64,000 bases of DNA, taken from contig CAXXMH010000004.1 of assembly GCA_963664665.2 (NCBI GenBank), positions 1,461,630 through 1,525,629 on the forward strand, given 5' to 3'. Below the pieces are notes generated by a model that saw only the letters and a program-made list of their open reading frames with translations, did not search any database and had not been told where the DNA came from. Positions 8,845 through 16,179 of the stretch are shown here, piece by piece; the stretch's first letter is position 1; every line of letters starts with the position of its first letter. Made by a program: the position numbers and the translations under genes. The stretch is from Bin55 sp963664665. Its GTDB lineage: Bacteria > Pseudomonadota > Gammaproteobacteria > Pseudomonadales > Azotimanducaceae.

Positions 8845-9670
8845 CTAGGCTGTGTTAACACTACTATCACAAAGTGCGATTGTGATTTGCGCCAGAAACC
8901 AGAACAATGTGAATGTGACTTCGAGCTTGTAGTAGCGTGTCGCTACGCTACGGTTCTTCTTCATCAGACGGAACATGCGTTCCACCTCATTGCGTCTTTT
9001 GTATGTGTTCTTGTCGTATTTCCACTTCTTCTTGCAATTCGATTTTGGTGGCACGTTCGTATTCATGCCGAGACGCCGCAAGCGCACGCGTATCGTCGTT
9101 CTCGTAGGCATTGTCCATCGCCAATGCTTCGACCGCGGCGGGGACGACTTGCTTGACATCCGGATGCACCACCACCGCGCTCAAGGTCCCGTGCCGATAG
9201 CGGATCTTGCCGCCATGGGTCTTTTGTGCCAGGCACTGCTTGCAGGGCCCCTTCGTGGAGGTGTAGTAACCCGTGCCGTCAAGCGCCAGCGGCAATGCGC
9301 CGTCCGCCATCCGAAAGCACTCGAGATGACGATAGCGGAGCAACCACCCGAACCGGGTGCGCAACGCACGATGCACGACGTTCGGGTCGATGGCGTCCAA
9401 GCGGCGCCGCAAGGTCGAGTCCGTCGGCACCCGTTCGACCCTGAACAACTGCCGCAAGTTGTCGCACAGCATCGGCTCGTCGCGCGCGTCGTCGAACCTC
9501 AACATAGACGGAAATTTCAACACGAAGATCGCCAACCCGCTCATAAGGCAATCCGTCGCCCTATACGAGTTGGCCGGATGATCGTCGCCGGGCGTCACGC
9601 GTTGGAACTGCTTCCGCACGAGGTCTAGCAACTTGCCCATCAGGGCGTCCTCGCGCCGTGACTTGGACAT
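8845..9670 (-). pseudogene. Chimeric transposase remnant (ISNCY-like N-terminus joined to IS5-like C-terminus)
   Basis: From ATG 9670 down to about 9121 the frame reads as the N-terminal part of a DDE transposase of the group with motifs SGLAIFVLKFPSMLRFD, VPTDSTLRRRLD and LALDGTGYYTS. Around 9120 the resemblance switches abruptly to an IS5-family C-terminus (AMDNAYEND), then a frame change near 9088 leads into VPPKSNCKKKWKYDKNTY and RRNEVERMFRLMKKNRSVATRYYK. Neither half is a whole transposase: the middle of the first and the front of the second are missing. GGCTGTGTTAAC near 8849 resembles an IS5-family end. I read this as a deletion or recombination junction between two ISs; it cannot be active. 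Confidence 0.7.
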
Positions 9671-9874
9671 GGGTGGCCCTCCGTGGCCGACACTAGCCTA
9701 ACAGCCTGTTAGCTTGGCGAATTATGCCGGGCGAAGGGCAGCCATCCTAAGCACCAAAACGGCACGAACTAATATGAGAAAAGTCGCACAAACCTACGCC
9801 AGGTCCCGTATGCCAAAGGGCGCGGGGAATGTCTGCTATGATGCAGAATATGTGTTTTTGGATGTGGGCGACTA

Positions 9875-10471
9875 ATGGCGCGTACGATCGAGCGCAATAA
9901 CGAGCAGCGATTGCTGGAGCGGTTCGTTAATGGGGAATCCGTACCAAAACTGGCTCAGGCATACGGCACAACCGAGCAAATAGTTCGTGAGGCGTTGCTA
10001 CGACCCAGTGTGTATTCGCCGACTGATCAGCACCGACCAGACATACCAATTGCCAACGAAGTCGAGCTAATCGACCGCTTCGTCGGTGGCGAGTCAATTA
10101 GCGATTTGGCACTAGCTTACCGTACACGCGAGGCACAAGTAAGCGCGGCTTTGGATCGAGCCGGCGAACGCATGCACCGTTCGCTTGAGGTGTTAGATGA
10201 GACCTCCACCGATGAAGACATCAAGCGAGTGAACGCGCAAACAGACTACATAAATCGCTACACCAAGCAACGCGACGCAGAAACCGCACGAGTAGAGGCG
10301 CGTATCAACTTTTTGAAACGCTACACAGATCGAATGAATGAAGAAACAGAACGCCTAAACGACGAAACTCGACGACTGAACGACCAAACAGAACGTAACG
10401 TCGAGGGCATCATGTTCTTATTGGTCATCGGCCTAATCGCTGTAGTGCTTCTCCTGACTTCGCACCTTTAG
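9875..10471 (+). CDS. Double-HTH, coiled-coil protein with C-terminal membrane helix
   Basis: This 198-residue protein has two similar segments that look like resolvase-type helix-turn-helix units: RLLERFVNGESVPKLAQAYG at about 12-31 and ELIDRFVGGESISDLALAYR at about 68-87. A charged coiled coil follows (about 115-175, with MNEETERLNDETRRLNDQTE), then one membrane helix at the extreme C-terminus (GIMFLLVIGLIAVVLLLTSHL). This order suggests a tail-anchored protein with its DNA-binding-like part in the cytoplasm. Its last part is repeated twice more downstream. No known family name comes to mind. It lies between two IS remnants in the accessory island. Confidence 0.6.
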   Translation: MARTIERNNEQRLLERFVNGESVPKLAQAYGTTEQIVREALLRPSVYSPTDQHRPDIPIANEVELIDRFVGGESISDLALAYRTREAQVSAALDRAGERMHRSLEVLDETSTDEDIKRVNAQTDYINRYTKQRDAETARVEARINFLKRYTDRMNEETERLNDETRRLNDQTERNVEGIMFLLVIGLIAVVLLLTSHL

Positions 10472-10840
10472 CTTGCTAAGTGATTGATTTTGAGGCGCGT
10501 ATCGACTTTTTGAAACGCTACACAGATCGAATGAATGAAGAAACAGAACGCCTAAACGACGAAACTCGACGACTGAACGACCAAACAGAACGCAACGTCG
10601 AGGGCATCGTGTTCTTATTGGTCATCGGCCTAATCGCTGTAGTGCTTCTCCTGACTTCGCACCTTTAGCTTGCTAAGTGATTGATTTTGAGGCGCGTATC
10701 GACTTTTTGAAACGCTACACAGATCGAATGAATGAAGAAACAGAACGCCTAAACGACGAAACTCGACGACTGAACGACCAAACAGAACGCAACGTCGAGG
10801 GCATCGTGTTCTTATTGGTCATCGGCCTAATCGTTGTAGG
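10295..10840 (+). repeat. Three tandem copies of a 197-bp unit
   Basis: The sequence beginning GAGGCGCGTATC recurs at 10295, 10492 and 10689, exactly 197 bases apart. Copies one and two differ at only a few positions over the whole unit; copy three matches until about 10832 and then diverges. The unit covers the coiled-coil and membrane-helix codons plus the stop and the spacer CTTGCTAAGTGATTGATTTT. Confidence 0.9.
10480..10668 (+). CDS. Coiled-coil/membrane-helix micro-ORF, duplicate of upstream gene 3' end
   Basis: A 62-codon frame opens at GTG 10480, nine bases after the upstream stop. It encodes the same coiled coil and C-terminal membrane helix as residues 141-198 of the upstream gene, with Asn-to-Asp and Met-to-Val changes. 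It is created by a 197-bp tandem duplication. Because 197 is not a multiple of three, each copy is in a new frame but is kept separate by stops. There is no good ribosome-binding site, so whether it is translated is uncertain; it may merely be repeat debris. Confidence 0.4.
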   Translation: MIDFEARIDFLKRYTDRMNEETERLNDETRRLNDQTERNVEGIVFLLVIGLIAVVLLLTSHL

Positions 10841-10865
10841 GCTTCTTGCGCTGACGACAACCTGA
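10677..10865 (+). CDS. Second duplicated coiled-coil/membrane-helix micro-ORF
   Basis: This is the third copy of the module, with GTG at 10677 and 62 codons. The coiled coil is identical to copy two, but the membrane helix ends differently (IGLIVVGLLALTTT instead of IGLIAVVLLLTSHL). The different end suggests that copy three carries the original terminus of an older duplicated unit and that copies one and two arose by later unequal exchange. Translation is unproven. Confidence 0.4.
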   Translation: MIDFEARIDFLKRYTDRMNEETERLNDETRRLNDQTERNVEGIVFLLVIGLIVVGLLALTTT

Positions 10866-11651
10866 TTGTCGGACGGGACACTCAATAGGGATCAACTGCC
10901 AAGTGGCGTTTTTTGAGGTCGACGAACAGTTCATCGCTATGGGATAGTTCCTGCGGGTCGCGATCGCTGACCAGTTGATCGAGCATCTCGACAGAAATGC
11001 GCGAAAGTTGTAGTGGCAATGAACTCATGGTGGTCGCTACTATGCGATCGGTAGGTTTGGCAGTTCTTTAATCAAGTCTACCGCCCCGTTAGTTGATTCA
11101 TACACGTAAATTCTGACTCGTCTAATTTACTGTATTACGTGTGCAGTCCGCTTGCTCAACAATTGCTCACGACCATGTTATACCAGATGTTGCCGGCCAC
11201 GGTGCGGTACGGCAGCCTACCCCGTTGATTCGCCACTTGGCGTGCACCGTCGGGTGGTTGACGCGCTCAAGTCGTCGAATCACATTGCAATTCACCAAGC
11301 TTGTACGACACCGGTGCATGCACTGGCTGGTGCATGCCTGAAACGTTTTAGACTCTTGGACGGCGACGCCGACCTGATATCTTCAACGTCACCACGGCGT
11401 CAATCGTTCATGCCCCGCATGAGCGTTAAAAGCCCATCGTCACGCAAACACATTGCATTGACGCAATTTGAACCGCTAACACGGCGACAACAAGCCAAAA
11501 ATTCGGCATACATATGCGCGTCATCTTGGTGTCAGGGAGCGATTAGAACTGTCCAGTGGACGACGTCCCCAACGGCACGCGACGCACGGGATTGGATCCG
11601 TCGTGCGCGTAGCGCACGTTCCACCTACTTCGCACGGTACGTAACTTCCAT
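10866..11651. other. Mostly non-coding stretch between repeats and IS21 element
   Basis: Apart from a short transposase-like fragment on the minus strand at 10882-11028, I see no convincing gene here. Frames on the plus strand around 11152-11673 have no recognisable domain and read like random sequence. An inverted repeat GCATGCAC-TGGCTG-GTGCATGC lies near 11325-11346. The right edge (11646-11651) is one copy of the target duplication of the IS21-family element. Confidence 0.5.
10882..11028 (-). pseudogene. Possible IS256-like transposase N-terminal fragment
   Basis: A 48-residue minus-strand frame from ATG 11028 reads MSSLPLQLSRISVEMLDQLV and continues to DELFVDLKKRHLAVDPY before a stop. 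The pattern of a short leader, a 'LDQLV..RDPQEL' helix and 'LFVDLKKR' resembles the opening of IS256/Mutator-type transposases, which are about 400 residues long. If that is right, it is a stub left after deletion. The match is short, so it could also be chance. Confidence 0.3.
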
Positions 11652-11834
11652 TGTCCCGCGACAATCAAGGTGAGAACGCAGCGACAATCAAGGTGAGAAA
11701 GCCGCCGACTCGTGCGTTGTGAGGGAGGGCGTAGCCCGACCGAGCAAGGCGCGAGCCGGCGAGGCCGAGAGCCGCGCTCCGTGATCGCGACGGAATTGGC
11801 TAAGGTGTACGACCTTCTATAAGGACGGACATTG

Positions 11835-13370
11835 ATGCCAGGCAGTCATATTTCCGATCACCAAGTGAGGCTTTACATGCACTCTAGACAAAAAACCACG
11901 CCGCAGGCGGCTGCGGTGAAGGCCGGTTTTAGCACCGCCACGGCCTACCGGATCGAGGCCGATCCGCGACTTCCCTCCACCCACACGAGGCCCCGGGACC
12001 GGCGCCGGCCCGATCCGCTGGCGGGGATCTTCGACGAGGAACTCGTTCCCATGCTGGAGAAGACGCCGAGCATTCGCCCGGTGGCGTTGTTCGAGGAACT
12101 CATGCGCCGTCATCCCGAGCTCGCCCCCAGCATTCGTCGCACGTTGGAACGACGCGTGCGGCAATGGCGTGCGGTGCACGGTCCGGAGCAGGAGATCATG
12201 TTCCGTCAGACCCACCCGCCAGGTCAGCTCGGGCTCTCGGACTTTACCGACGCCAACGCCCTGGGGGTAACGATCACCGGCGTGACGCTCAAGCACATCC
12301 TGTACCACTTCCGGCTGGCCTATTCCGGGTTCTCGCACCTGCACGTGGTGCTGGGCGGGGAGAGCTTCACCGCCTTGGCCGAGGGGCTACAGAACGCCCT
12401 GTGGAGCCTCGGTGGGGCGCCGCAGGAACCCCGCAGCGACAGTCTCTCGGCGGCGTATCGCAACCTTGATTGCGAGCAACGCAAGGACGCCACGAAGCGC
12501 TACGCGGCGCTGTGCGAACACTACAGCATGGCGCCGAGCCGCAACAATCGCGGAGAATCGCACGAAAACGGCGCCGTGGAAGGCCCGCACGGGCACCTCA
12601 AACGCGCCCTGGCCGACGCGCTACTGCTGCGTGGCTCGCCCGACTTCGACACCTTGGGCCACTACCGCGCCTTCGTCGACGACGTGGTGGGGCGACGCAA
12701 CGCCCACCACCGTGCCCGCATCGATGTCGAGCGCGCCGTGCTCAAGCCGTTGCCGCGCCAGCGCACCGAGGACTTCGACACGGCGCGTGTGCGCGTGACC
12801 TCCTCGAGTGGCTTCGTGCTGCGGAAAGTGTTTTACACCGTGCCGTCGCGACTGGTGGGCCATCAGTTGACGGTGCGCCTGTACGACGAGCGCCTGGAAC
12901 TGTTTCTCGGCGCCACGTACCTGACGCAACTGCCGCGCGGTCGCCCGCAGGCGAACGGCTGCAACGGCCATGTCATCGATTACCGCCACGTCATCCACGC
13001 GCTGCGGCGCAAGCCCATGGCGCTGCGCAATCTCGTCTATCGCGACAGCCTGTTCCCCCGCCAGGCATACAGGTGCGCCTTCGACGCGATCGTCGAAGCC
13101 AAGGGCGAACGCACCGCCTGCCGCGACACCGTCGCCTTGCTGTCGCTGGCGCACGAACGCACCTGCGAAGCCGCGCTCGCTGCGGCCATCGAAAGTTGTC
13201 TGGAAGCCGGCACGTTACCCGATCCTGACGTCCTGGCCACGCAGTTCGTGCCGTCACCGGATCGCGTGCCGAACATCCACGTCAAGTTGGGTTCGCTCAC
13301 CGATTACGATGTCCTGCTCACCGCGCCAACGGCGGCTAGCGCCACCGCACGCACGGGCGACGGCTCATGA
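11835..13370 (+). CDS. istA: IS21-family transposase IstA
   Basis: The 511-residue protein starts at ATG 11835, eight bases after an AAGGACGGA ribosome-binding site; the TTG one codon earlier is less likely. An N-terminal helix-turn-helix (about 8-45) is followed by an RNase-H-fold catalytic core. The DDE residues appear to be Asp136 in LGLSDFTDAN, Asp202 in PRSDSLSAAY and Glu249 in GAVEGPHGHLK. The C-terminal region (YTVPSRLVGHQLTVRLYDERLELF) is the usual beta-rich DNA-binding part. It overlaps istB by 4 bp. It cuts and joins the IS ends together with the IstB ATPase. Confidence 0.95.
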   Translation: MPGSHISDHQVRLYMHSRQKTTPQAAAVKAGFSTATAYRIEADPRLPSTHTRPRDRRRPDPLAGIFDEELVPMLEKTPSIRPVALFEELMRRHPELAPSIRRTLERRVRQWRAVHGPEQEIMFRQTHPPGQLGLSDFTDANALGVTITGVTLKHILYHFRLAYSGFSHLHVVLGGESFTALAEGLQNALWSLGGAPQEPRSDSLSAAYRNLDCEQRKDATKRYAALCEHYSMAPSRNNRGESHENGAVEGPHGHLKRALADALLLRGSPDFDTLGHYRAFVDDVVGRRNAHHRARIDVERAVLKPLPRQRTEDFDTARVRVTSSSGFVLRKVFYTVPSRLVGHQLTVRLYDERLELFLGATYLTQLPRGRPQANGCNGHVIDYRHVIHALRRKPMALRNLVYRDSLFPRQAYRCAFDAIVEAKGERTACRDTVALLSLAHERTCEAALAAAIESCLEAGTLPDPDVLATQFVPSPDRVPNIHVKLGSLTDYDVLLTAPTAASATARTGDGS

Positions 13371-14224
13371 GCGCCGTGGATCCCGCCCAGCTTGAGCTGA
13401 TGTTCACCCAGCTAGGCCTGCCTACCTTCAAGGCCGTCTGGGCCACGCTCGCTGACCGCGCCGATGCCGAAGGCTGGCCCGCAGCCCGGCTGCTCGCCGC
13501 CCTGACCGAGCAGGAGCTCGCCGACCGCGCCCGGCGGCGTTTCGAACGCCATCTCGCCGAGGCCAAACTGCCACCCGGCAAGACGCTCGCCAACTTCGAC
13601 TTCAAGGTCGTACCCATGGTCTCCCAGGCGCACGTCAACGCCCTGGTCGCCGGCGATGGCTGGCTGGCGCAGGGCGCCAATGTGATCCTGGTCGGCCCAC
13701 CTGGCACCGGGAAAAGTCACTTGGCTGCCGCGGTCGGGTTGGCGCTGATCGAACACGGCTTCCGGGTCCTGTACGCGCGCACCACCGATCTGGTGCAGAA
13801 ACTCCAGGTCGCGCGCCGCGAACTGACGCTCGAGTCCGAGATCCGCAAACTGAACAAGTACCACTTGCTCATTCTTGACGATATCGCCTATGTGCGCAAG
13901 GATCAAGCCGAAACGAGCGTGCTCTTCGAACTGATCAGCTCACGGTACGAAAATCGCTCCCTGCTCGTCACCGCCAACCAGCCGTTCGGGGCGTGGGGCT
14001 CAATCTTCCCCGAACAGGCCATGACGCTGGCCGCCATCGACCGGCTCGTGCATCGCGCGACCATCTTTGAACTCAACGTGGAAAGCTATCGACGACGCAC
14101 CGCGGTGGAAACCAAACGCGGCCGCGGGCGAATCGCCGCCCGCGCCACGCCCGCCAACACCAACGTCAAGCTGCCGGATAGCACCGCAGCAACGAACAAA
14201 GAGGGCCAAAAAGACAACCCGTGA
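13367..14224 (+). CDS. istB: IS21-family helper ATPase IstB
   Basis: The 285-residue AAA+ protein has a Walker A motif (LVGPPGTGKSHLA, 108-120), a Walker B motif (YHLLILDDIAYV) and the sensor-type LLVTANQPFGAW. IstB proteins form ATP-dependent clamps that activate IstA and choose target DNA. It is longer than the usual 250-260 residues by a basic, low-complexity tail (residues about 245-285) after the family-typical YRRRTAVE end. It is coupled to istA by an ATGA overlap. Confidence 0.95.
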   Translation: MSAVDPAQLELMFTQLGLPTFKAVWATLADRADAEGWPAARLLAALTEQELADRARRRFERHLAEAKLPPGKTLANFDFKVVPMVSQAHVNALVAGDGWLAQGANVILVGPPGTGKSHLAAAVGLALIEHGFRVLYARTTDLVQKLQVARRELTLESEIRKLNKYHLLILDDIAYVRKDQAETSVLFELISSRYENRSLLVTANQPFGAWGSIFPEQAMTLAAIDRLVHRATIFELNVESYRRRTAVETKRGRGRIAARATPANTNVKLPDSTAATNKEGQKDNP

Positions 14225-14362
14225 CACCTCACCGATTCCTGATCTGGCGGCGTCGTTTTGAACGCCCCTTGCCGCGTCCACCTCCGATAATGTATCATCA
14301 ACCGTCGCGACACATTCTCACCCTGATTGTCGCGCACTTCTCACCCTGATTGTCGCGCTACA

Positions 14363-15075
14363 TTCCATATACAGCGGTTGACCCGGTTGGGTTGGGTTGG
14401 GTCGAGCAGGTCTTCCAACACGTTGATGTCGTGGACGTTCGTCTGGGTCGTCGAGAAGTCTCGGATGAGCTTATACCCCACATTGACACAGATGTGGTTC
14501 TTGCAGCCTTAGAAATTCTTACCACATTACTCGGCCCTGCGTGGGTCCACGCCGTTCTGCCGCAACTTCGCTGTCGCGGAGTCTGCTTACCACTTGGCAG
14601 GCGTATCGTCCTACTTGATCGTCGCGTATTTATTTCGCGTGTTGCGTTGAAGCCGCGCCAACGCGAACGAGGAGTCCACCGTCTGCCCATCCTTCGCCTG
14701 ATAGCTGTGGCGAGCCATCTGGTCATGGAAGGCGTCAAACCAATCCCGCATCGTACTCTTGTCCAACTGGGCAAGATACCGGGAAATGGTGGCGCGTCCG
14801 GAATCGGATCAGCCATGCTAACGCCGAGGAAACGCATGATCGACAGGGAGTCCGCCCCCAGCACTTCCAACTTCTCGTCCGACAACCCCCACTTGCGACC
14901 GATCAACAGCAACTTGAACATCAGCTTCGCGCCGTACGGCGGGCACCCGCCTTTCATCGGTTATTGCTCTGTCGGGTGCCAGCAATCTTCCAGCATCGCC
15001 CGAAAGGCTTCGAAATCTACCAACTCGTCGAGCACCGCCCACGGGTCGCCGCGCCAGTCTAGGGTCTGTTACGCT
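14363..15075 (-). pseudogene. Decayed IS5-family transposase
   Basis: Reading the minus strand from about 15075, an IS5-type transposase can be followed through several frames: DWRGDPWAVLDELVDFEAFR, an in-frame TAA, then GGCPPYGAKLMFKLLLIGRK, DSLSIMRFLGV, a frame change, and GQTVDSSFALARLQRNTR. The final part (AKLRQNGVDPRRAE, KNHICVNVGYKLIRDF, TNVHDINVLEDLLDP) is interrupted by at least five stops. The frame runs into the right copy of the IS21 target site at 14363, so the IS21-family element probably inserted near or in its 3' part. No activity is possible. Confidence 0.85.
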
Positions 15076-15291
15076 CCCACTCTCCGTGCAGGTTCGCACT
15101 CAGCGCCACAGCTTCGCTAACAAATCGTGCGAGCTTAACTGAAACACAACTTATGTCAATGAACGAACGACATTTTCCGCAACGCACCGCTCAACCATAA
15201 AAACGGTCTTCTCAGGTAAAAATAAATAGGTATTGAGAGGTTCCCTTAACTTCAGATCAAAATATGAACTACGTAGTTCACCATTGAAAGG

Positions 15292-16164
15292 TTATCGCAC
15301 CGTTGGAGCTTTTATTGCGGAAAATGGATGATTCTGCCACTCAAGATCCTGAACTGTATAAGCGCCAAATGATCCCTCAATTAACCGGTCGTGCGCGTTT
15401 TTCCAGCGTTGCTTCGCGTCCATTGAGGTTTTATCCCAAACCATCACCCAGAGTACGCACTCGTAGGTACGAATTTGGCGTTGCTTCGCTTGCGCAACGA
15501 TCTCTGATACCGCCTCTATAAACTCGGAGTTGCCTAGTCTCTTTCCGTATGGCAACTCATCGATCCGTAGCTCGCGCCATTCCGTGACGTATAGCTGATC
15601 GGTATCGTCTAGAGCACCTCCAGGTGGTATTCTGCGTGGCGCGAGCTCAACGCTATCCTCATAGATTGCTATGTCGAATGCGTAATAAGGTTTCTCACGC
15701 GTACCGCCTTTGCCATCGGGTACTTCCTCGTACCAGCACGGAGGGTTTTCGCCCTTGCGTCGCAACGTCCCAAGATCGCGGCTGAATCGATCTCGCATCG
15801 CTTCAGCGTTTGAACGTGCCTCGTCGGCTTCACCTAGTTTCCGTTCGGCATCAATGACGGCTTTTTTAGTTTCGTCAAGTTTGCGATTGACCTTGTTATA
15901 CGCAGCACTTACGAGAGCTCGTTCGTTTTCGACCTTACTGAGTGCTTGTTCTGCGAGTTCTAGTTCATGTTTCGCTTGTGTAAGCGTCTCAATCGTATCT
16001 GGTCTTTCCCAAATAACCGGTCGTGGCGTTTCGTCGGTCTGTAGAGTGGCTTCGTCTGCAAGAATTTGGCGCAGAAGAAGTGCGAACAGAAGCAGAAACG
16101 CGAGAAGAATAAAAATCTCTGCTACTGTCAACCCAAGCACCGTACCTCGGCGATATGCGCTCAA
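15292..16164 (-). CDS. MotB/ExbD/ZorB-like single-pass protein with coiled coil
   Basis: The 290-residue product starts at TTG 16164, with AAAAGG about 11 bases upstream. One membrane helix spans about residues 8-31 (VLGLTVAEIFILLAFLLLFA) and holds a single acidic residue, Glu16, where MotB, ExbD and ZorB carry their ion-binding Asp. A coiled coil follows (about 57-133), then a compact C-terminal domain (about 140-290; PPCWYEEV, AFDIAIYEDSVEL, FIEAVSEIVAQAKQR, RTYECVLWVMVWDKT) that could be an OmpA-like or other periplasmic fold. It is the last gene of the cassette, 15 bases after the MotA-like gene. The assignment rests on architecture and context, not a clear family match. Confidence 0.6.
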   Translation of the reverse strand: MSAYRRGTVLGLTVAEIFILLAFLLLFALLLRQILADEATLQTDETPRPVIWERPDTIETLTQAKHELELAEQALSKVENERALVSAAYNKVNRKLDETKKAVIDAERKLGEADEARSNAEAMRDRFSRDLGTLRRKGENPPCWYEEVPDGKGGTREKPYYAFDIAIYEDSVELAPRRIPPGGALDDTDQLYVTEWRELRIDELPYGKRLGNSEFIEAVSEIVAQAKQRQIRTYECVLWVMVWDKTSMDAKQRWKNAHDRLIEGSFGAYTVQDLEWQNHPFSAIKAPTVR

Positions 16165-16179
16165 CTTTCGTCGTGCCTT

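Larger units (their letters stand above)
11652..14362 (+). mobile_element. Intact IS21-family element with istA-istB
   Basis: The element is 2,711 bp. Its ends are imperfect inverted repeats: the left starts TGTCCCGCGACAATCAAGG and the right, reverse-complemented, starts TGTAGCGCGACAATCAGGG. Each end carries the GCGACAATCARGGTGAGAA motif twice, as is usual for IS21-type multiple terminal sites. It is flanked by a 6-bp target duplication, TTCCAT, at 11646-11651 and 14363-14368. Both genes are open and overlap by ATGA. It is clearly more GC-rich than the host genes. The intact ends, genes and duplication point to recent arrival and possible activity. Confidence 0.92.

Noticed and set aside
8975..9628. 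Long plus-strand frame opposite the chimeric transposase
   Set aside because: It mirrors the transposase coding sequence and has no protein-family features of its own.
11152..11673. 173-codon plus-strand frame before the IS21-family element
   Set aside because: It runs into the element's left end, is rich in Arg, Ser and Cys without pattern, and has no resemblance to any family. It is most likely chance.
14350..15120. 256-codon plus-strand frame opposite the IS5 relic
   Set aside because: The minus strand clearly carries the decayed IS5 transposase over the same bases, so this is its antisense shadow.
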